The position numbers were made by a program, and so were the translations under genes. The notes beneath the pieces were generated by a model. It saw only the letters and a list, made by a program, of their open reading frames with translations. It made no database searches and was not told the origin of the DNA. Positions 60,186 through 64,000 of a stretch of 64,000 nt of DNA are shown one piece after another. The number at the start of each line of letters is the position of its first letter. Position 1 is the stretch's first letter. Location of the stretch: positions 1 to 64,000 of the forward strand of contig JAKSTW010000001.1 in the NCBI GenBank assembly GCA_024402405.1, written 5' to 3'. This stretch comes from Spirochaetia bacterium (lineage in GTDB: Bacteria; Spirochaetota; Spirochaetia; CADAEX01).

Positions 60186-60785
60186 TCAGAGACTCCTGCC
60201 GATATAATACCGGATAAAGTTGATCAGCTTCTCACTGTCCAGCGGTTTCTGCAGAACCAGATCCGCTTTTCTGACATCCTTAACAGTTGAATTCATCTCA
60301 GTTATAAAAACAATGGCAGGTTTCTCATAATCCCGGCGTGTGCTTATAGTGTTATAAAGATTTTCCACAGTGATTTCGGAGAATGTCTCACTGAGGATGA
60401 TCACCTCCGGCTTTTCAGACATGAGAAGACGTCCGGCATCAAAACTTGTGACAGCAGAAATATATGAGCAGTTTGAAAGATGTGCCTCAAGTGTATCCTT
60501 TATATTTTTTATAGCATATCTGTCATTATCAATAATGAGGATCTTATTGCCGGTGATAAATCCATCGTTCAGACTTTCCATAACAGCAGGGGGAATCTTC
60601 ATGCCCCGGTCCTTCAGAAAATCAACCAGATGTTCGGCATATACACGGTACTGTCCCCCAGGGGTCGTAAATGCTTTCAATGATCCGTTTTTTATCCAGT
60701 TAATAGCAGTCTGATTTACAACACCACATATATTAGCTATTTCCAGAGCTGAATAAATTCTGATCTTATTATTCTTCTTTTTCAT
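60186..60785 (-). CDS. Excisionase/MerR-type HTH fused to a degenerate receiver
   Basis: 199 residues. N-terminal HTH (about 8-62; SALEIANICGVVNQTAINWI, then AFTTPGGQYRVY) of the excisionase/MerR type, followed by a CheY-like receiver (about 80-199). The acidic pair (D86, D88 in IIDNDRY) and the Lys in LVLQKPLD remain, but the phosphoacceptor position reads IILSETF, with S132 where Asp is expected. The domain probably does not take part in normal phosphotransfer. The gene overlaps the recX stop by 17 bases. Confidence 0.82.
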   Translation of the reverse strand: MKKKNNKIRIYSALEIANICGVVNQTAINWIKNGSLKAFTTPGGQYRVYAEHLVDFLKDRGMKIPPAVMESLNDGFITGNKILIIDNDRYAIKNIKDTLEAHLSNCSYISAVTSFDAGRLLMSEKPEVIILSETFSEITVENLYNTISTRRDYEKPAIVFITEMNSTVKDVRKADLVLQKPLDSEKLINFIRYYIGRSL

Positions 60786-61377
60786 AAATTCCCCGTGCCA
60801 TAATTTCTCTAATCATATTCATGGAGTACCCCCGGCGAAGAAGCTGACCTATTATCTTATCATTGGTCATGCCCTTTCTGGATGCTATTTTCTTATATGC
60901 CCTGCAAGCTCCATCCATCATGACATCATCATCCAATTCATCAATCACCTGTTCTGCCAACGGGGCAGACAATCCTTTAGCCCGCAGACCAGAGACAAGA
61001 GCAGATCTGCCACATGGATTTTTCTTCAGTCTGGACCGTACCCACAATTCTCCAAACCGGCAGTCGTCAATGTATTTTTTCTCTTCCAGCATGGCAATGA
61101 CATCGCTGACAACCGCAGGCTCAAAACCACGCTGCCGCAGCTTAACAGACAGAGTAAAAGAGGAGTGCTCGGAAAACGACAGCAGATCCAGCGCCTTCTG
61201 TCTGCATAGGATGAACCTGTGACCTCGCTCCAAAGCCTCATATATCTCAGAAGAGACCGGATCTCCCTTGGAGAAGGCATATCTGGCATAATCGGCATCA
61301 GAAATAAAAAAAGAGGCACCGTCTGAGATCAAAACCTCTATGGATGCCTCTTTTATATTGATTCCGGTAATAAACAA
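60769..61377 (-). CDS. recX: Regulatory protein RecX
   Basis: About 202 residues. The frame is open further upstream but would overlap rpsI almost entirely; TTG 61377, directly after the rpsI stop, is the best available start. RecX features are the N-terminal SIEVLISDGASFFIS and the three-helix repeats (LRQRGFEPAVVSDVIAMLEE, CRFGELWVRSRLKKNPCGRS, QLLRRGYSMNMIREIM). It modulates RecA filaments. Read-through from the ribosomal protein operon is likely. Confidence 0.88.
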   Translation of the reverse strand: MFITGINIKEASIEVLISDGASFFISDADYARYAFSKGDPVSSEIYEALERGHRFILCRQKALDLLSFSEHSSFTLSVKLRQRGFEPAVVSDVIAMLEEKKYIDDCRFGELWVRSRLKKNPCGRSALVSGLRAKGLSAPLAEQVIDELDDDVMMDGACRAYKKIASRKGMTNDKIIGQLLRRGYSMNMIREIMARGIYEKEE

Positions 61378-61378
61378 A

Positions 61379-61771
61379 TTAACGTTTAGAGAACTGGAAT
61401 CTTCTTCTTGCACCGCGTCTACCGTATTTCTTTCTCTCAACCATTCTGGAGTCTCTTGTGAGGAATCCGTTGGCATGGAGAACCTTGATATTGGACTCAT
61501 CAAATCCTGCAAGTGCTCTTGCAATACCATGTCTGCAAGCACCAGCCTGACCTGTAATTCCGCCACCCTTAACATTGATGGTGATATCAAATTTATTTTC
61601 TGTAGCAGTTGCAACAAGTGGCTGCTTTACAGTGAATACATGCTCAGGGTTTGCAAAGTATGAATTTACTTCCTTTCCGTTGACAAGAATCTTTCCGTCG
61701 CCGTTTCTAAGATAAACTCTGGCTACAGATGTTTTTCTTCTTCCGGTTCCTAATGACAAATTTTTAATCAT
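61379..61771 (-). CDS. rpsI: 30S ribosomal protein S9
   Basis: 130 residues, normal length, beginning with [20 protein letters not shown] and ending in the basic tail [17 protein letters not shown] that reaches the P-site t[23 protein letters not shown] is also diagnostic. It follows rplM by 17 bases with AAGGAGATAAC before the ATG, as in nearly all bacteria. Confidence 0.99.
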   Translation of the reverse strand: MIKNLSLGTGRRKTSVARVYLRNGDGKILVNGKEVNSYFANPEHVFTVKQPLVATATENKFDITINVKGGGITGQAGACRHGIARALAGFDESNIKVLHANGFLTRDSRMVERKKYGRRGARRRFQFSKR

Positions 61772-61788
61772 CTGTTATCTCCTTGTCC

Positions 61789-62217
61789 TTAAATTTCCAA
61801 CTTCTCTGGATTCTGTGCAGCATGTGGATGCTCAGCACCTGCATAAATCTTCACATTTGCAAAAAGCTTGTTTCCGAGAGCTCCGTGTGGAAGCATTCCT
61901 CTGACAGCCTTTTCCATTGGATAAGTAGGTTTCTTTGCAAGGATTCCCTTGTAAGTCTCAACTTTCATTCCGCCTGGGAAGCCGGAATAATTATAATAAA
62001 GTTTACCTGTCTCTTTATTGCCTGTCATAATAGCTTTTTCAGCATTTATAATGATAACGAAGTCACCGATCTCCTGGTGTGGGACATAACAAGCCTTATG
62101 CTTTCCTCTTGCAAGGTTAGCGGCCTTAACTGCAACACGTCCCATAGGAACACCTTCGGCATCCAGTACGTACCATTTTCTGACAACATCTTTTGGTTTT
62201 ACAAAGATAGTTTTCAT
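61789..62217 (-). CDS. rplM: 50S ribosomal protein L13
   Basis: 142 residues, normal length. WYVLDAEGVPMGRVAVKAAN, GDFVIIINAEKAIMTGNK, MLPHGALGNKLFANVKIYAG and EHPHAAQNPE are diagnostic. AGAAAGGAATATAAC precedes the ATG. First gene of the rplM-rpsI operon; the leader is about 100 bases and could hold a feedback site, but no known structure was recognised. Confidence 0.99.
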   Translation of the reverse strand: MKTIFVKPKDVVRKWYVLDAEGVPMGRVAVKAANLARGKHKACYVPHQEIGDFVIIINAEKAIMTGNKETGKLYYNYSGFPGGMKVETYKGILAKKPTYPMEKAVRGMLPHGALGNKLFANVKIYAGAEHPHAAQNPEKLEI

Positions 62218-62325
62218 AGTTATATTCCTTTCTAAAATTTAACTCCGGTCTCTATTAGAAGCTGGCGATCATAAGTGTAACGGCCTCATAACCGCATAGA
62301 AACAGAAATTAATATACAGCATAAT

Positions 62326-62353
62326 AGAATAATGATTTGGCAGAATTTGTCAA
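62326..62353 (-). promoter_or_regulatory. Promoter of rplM-rpsI
   Basis: A perfect TTGACA (62348-62353) and TATTCT (62326-62331) lie 16 bases apart on the minus strand, about 100 bases before rplM. Confidence 0.6.
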
Positions 62354-62361
62354 TAGCCTGA

Positions 62362-62892
62362 TCAGCCAACGATTCCGTCTGTATAAACATGAGCCATGAG
62401 GAATTCTCCGCCTGCACCGATTTTCTTTCCATCCAGTTCCACATATCCGCCCTTTGTAGTCAGCGGCATATCAAAGAACTTGTCAGGCTTCACATAGCAG
62501 AGCTCTTCCTGCGGAGGTTCGAATCCCTCAGGTTCCAGCACTGTTCCAACCTGGAAATTATCTGCAAAAAGTACCTCACAGGTCTCATGATTCTCGTCTC
62601 CTGCTCTCATAGCAGCCAGCAGCATACCATTGGAACGGACACCGCGGAAATTGGCAGGCTTCAGATTGTATACCAGGACAATATTGTGTCCCAGCAGTTC
62701 CTCCGGCTTATAGTATGGGACGATGGAACTGACGATCTGACGTGGCTCTTCCTCGCCGGTATTCAGCGAGATAATATATAGCATGGTTCCACCCGGATGC
62801 TGCTCCACCTTCTCTATTTTTGATACCTTAAGAATGACTCTTTTGCTGAAACGCTCTGCCAGCGGCAGTTTATCTATTGCTGCAATATCCAT
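62362..62892 (-). CDS. Stand-alone tRNA-binding (EMAP II/MetG C-terminal-like) protein
   Basis: 176 residues, a single OB-fold tRNA-binding domain: ILKVSKIEKVEQHPGGTMLY, QIVSSIVPYYKPEELLG, VLVYNLKPANFRGVRSNGML. This is the domain found at the C-terminus of methionyl-tRNA synthetase and in Arc1p/Trbp111; here it is free. A C-terminal extension of about 50 residues (VKPDKFFDMPLTTKG) follows. It may assist MetRS in trans. GGAGAA precedes the ATG. Confidence 0.88.
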   Translation of the reverse strand: MDIAAIDKLPLAERFSKRVILKVSKIEKVEQHPGGTMLYIISLNTGEEEPRQIVSSIVPYYKPEELLGHNIVLVYNLKPANFRGVRSNGMLLAAMRAGDENHETCEVLFADNFQVGTVLEPEGFEPPQEELCYVKPDKFFDMPLTTKGGYVELDGKKIGAGGEFLMAHVYTDGIVG

Positions 62893-62931
62893 AATTTTCT
62901 CCTTATCTATAAAAATTTATACGCGATTTCA

Positions 62932-63375
62932 TCAGCACTGCTTTCTGCTGTTTGTCAGACGGTGATACACCTTGGCGTACATATCTTCCAGGTCTGTCAT
63001 ATTTTCCAGTTCGGCTTCTGTGGCGCACCGAAATCTTTCCACCAGAGAAGAATAAGAGAATGTGACTCTTTTCTCCTGAGTCTGCTGACGGTTGTACCAC
63101 TCCACATAATCCGCTGCCAGTCTGCTGGCCAGATCTGCATGGATATACCGGAACCCGCACCTGAGCATCAGCACCACCGCAGCCTTTCCCACTGCAGAAT
63201 CATGGGCAGCCAGCACCTCCTGTTTTTTTTCGATATCAGGATCATCAGAAAGAAAATTCTGAAAATCGAACAGAGGGTGCAGCCATTTGCCGCCGCTCTT
63301 AAAAATAAGAGCATTCTGACAATAAACACATAATGTGCACCCGTCAGGAAGCGGTTCTTTATATTTTTCTGTCAT
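62932..63375 (-). CDS. DUF1893-like protein
   Basis: 147 residues from ATG 63375, just past the HD-gene stop; the longer frame would overlap that gene. The pattern LIFKSGGKWLHPLFDF followed by DSAVGKAAVVLMLRCGFRYI resembles DUF1893, whose members carry a conserved D-x-VGKAAA segment. The function is unknown. Weak ribosome site; probably translated by coupling to the HD gene. Confidence 0.6.
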   Translation of the reverse strand: MTEKYKEPLPDGCTLCVYCQNALIFKSGGKWLHPLFDFQNFLSDDPDIEKKQEVLAAHDSAVGKAAVVLMLRCGFRYIHADLASRLAADYVEWYNRQQTQEKRVTFSYSSLVERFRCATEAELENMTDLEDMYAKVYHRLTNSRKQC

Positions 63376-63379
63376 AACT

Positions 63380-63949
63380 TCAGCAGCCGCAGGCTTCATG
63401 CTGGGTTCTCATAGCCATGATACAATGCTGGATAACATCATTCAGTTCCATACCCATCATTTCAGCTCCCTTTCTGATCACATCCCTGCTGCATCCTGCC
63501 GCAAAACCAGCAGACTTGAATTTTTTCACCACTGATTTCACCTCCATGTCGCACACACTTTTGGACGGACGTGCCATGGCACAGGCAAAAATCAGTCCGG
63601 TCAGCTCATCCACAGTAAAAAGCACTTTTTCCATCTGAGCAACAGGCTCCACATCACAGCAAAGTCCCCATCCATGACTCTGCACCGCATGAACCAGCTC
63701 ATCTGTGATTCCAGGGAAATTGCCTTTCTCTTCTTCAAATATATCCCGGCACTTAATGCAGTGTGCATCAGGATATTTCTCAAAATCTATATCATGCAAC
63801 ATTCCCACACATTCCCAGAACTCAGGATCAGATTCCTTATAAAATTCCGCAAAATATCTCATGGCAACAGAGACCGTCTTGCAATGGCGCAGCAAAGTAT
63901 CTCCGCCGACATATTTTTTCAGCAGATCCTCTGCCTCTGTAATTTTCAT
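63380..63949 (-). CDS. HD-domain phosphohydrolase
   Basis: 189 residues. The HD metal site is GMLHDIDFEKYP, with an earlier His in LLRHCKTVSVAMRYFA and later AVQSHGWG and TVDELTGLIFACAMARP. This is the HDIG/HDOD-related arrangement of small phosphohydrolases; the substrate is unknown. AAGGAGAGAAG precedes the ATG. The protein ends in the Cys-containing sequence HEACGC. The last 51 bases of the window upstream of it hold no further gene. Confidence 0.88.
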   Translation of the reverse strand: MKITEAEDLLKKYVGGDTLLRHCKTVSVAMRYFAEFYKESDPEFWECVGMLHDIDFEKYPDAHCIKCRDIFEEEKGNFPGITDELVHAVQSHGWGLCCDVEPVAQMEKVLFTVDELTGLIFACAMARPSKSVCDMEVKSVVKKFKSAGFAAGCSRDVIRKGAEMMGMELNDVIQHCIMAMRTQHEACGC

Positions 63950-64000
63950 ATTCTTCTCTCCTTATAAATTTGAAAACTCAGAAATAATTCTGATTATTTT

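Noticed and set aside
61378-61617. N-terminal extension of RecX
   Set aside because: The extra codons lie inside rpsI on the same strand in another frame and do not resemble RecX.
62218-62361. Structured ribosomal leader before rplM
   Set aside because: The leader is long enough, but I could not recognise a known L13 leader fold, so only the promoter is reported.
1-64000. CRISPR array
   Set aside because: No set of evenly spaced direct repeats and no Cas12a-type repeat stem was seen in the window despite the effector gene.
1-64000. Insertion sequences, transposases, integrases or phage genes
   Set aside because: No such protein and no terminal inverted repeats with target duplication were recognised; the two MFS genes are paralogues, not a mobile element.

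Overview
The window looks like a chromosome segment of an anaerobic diderm bacterium, most likely a spirochaete (Treponema/Sphaerochaeta-like). This is inferred from gene content: a LolA-like carrier protein and a patatin protein with an outer-membrane-barrel-like C-terminus, an XPB-type helicase, a MurA carrying Asp in place of the usual active-site Cys, a fused 2-hydroxyacyl-CoA dehydratase/activase, a TAXI-type TRAP transporter, and moderately AT-rich DNA. No sequence search was possible, so the taxonomy is tentative. Genes are densely packed, with many 1-4 base overlaps. Every gap over about 100 bases contains an RNA gene, a promoter or an operator-like repeat.

Left edge (1-5.6 kb): an extended -10 promoter appears to drive NfeD, an SPFH/stomatin protein, a complete Cas12a whose ATG overlaps the SPFH stop codon (ATGA), and the first 72 codons of a further gene. 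That protein opens with the same Y-x-x-SKT-x-RF-x-L signature as Cas12a. No CRISPR array, cas1, cas2 or cas4 is in the window; they could lie beyond position 1. This tandem is the most unusual system here.

5.6-14.7 kb: nucleotidyltransferase-TPM-LemA operon, dihydroorotase, a D-2-hydroxyacid dehydrogenase/aminotransferase/hydrolase run, a phospholipase-D-like lipoprotein and an MFS permease. 14.8-24.9 kb: the giant dehydratase/activase, a DUF1846 protein, TatD, then MurD, RadC, a DUF3783 protein and a cation efflux protein. 25-33.6 kb: glycerate kinase, a LarA-family racemase and a decayed response regulator; tRNA-Gly; an intact two-component system; and the divergent TAXI-TRAP operon with a small secreted protein of unknown function.

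33.6-44.8 kb: rhomboid, polyprenyl synthase, RlmE, an LRAT-like protein, dapB-dapA, TcdA, tRNA-Arg, cysteine synthase, a second MFS permease paralogous to the first, dnaX-ybaB-recR, a thioesterase, 4.5S SRP RNA and tRNA-Ser. 44.8-64 kb: an M23 peptidase, a PcrA/UvrD-type helicase, RimO, a RodZ-like protein, LolA, RsuA, an XPB-like helicase, MurA, EndoQ, an NlpC/P60 lipoprotein, patatin, pyrimidine phosphorylase, an HTH/pseudo-receiver regulator, RecX, rpsI, rplM, a tRNA-binding protein, a DUF1893-like protein and an HD hydrolase.

A recurring architecture is a recognisable -10 box (usually with a -35 box 17 bases away) only 5-9 bases before the start codon. It is seen for murA, dnaX, rsuA, the XPB helicase, tcdA, the polyprenyl synthase, the M23 peptidase, an MFS permease and a small membrane protein. 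This suggests widespread leaderless or near-leaderless mRNAs.
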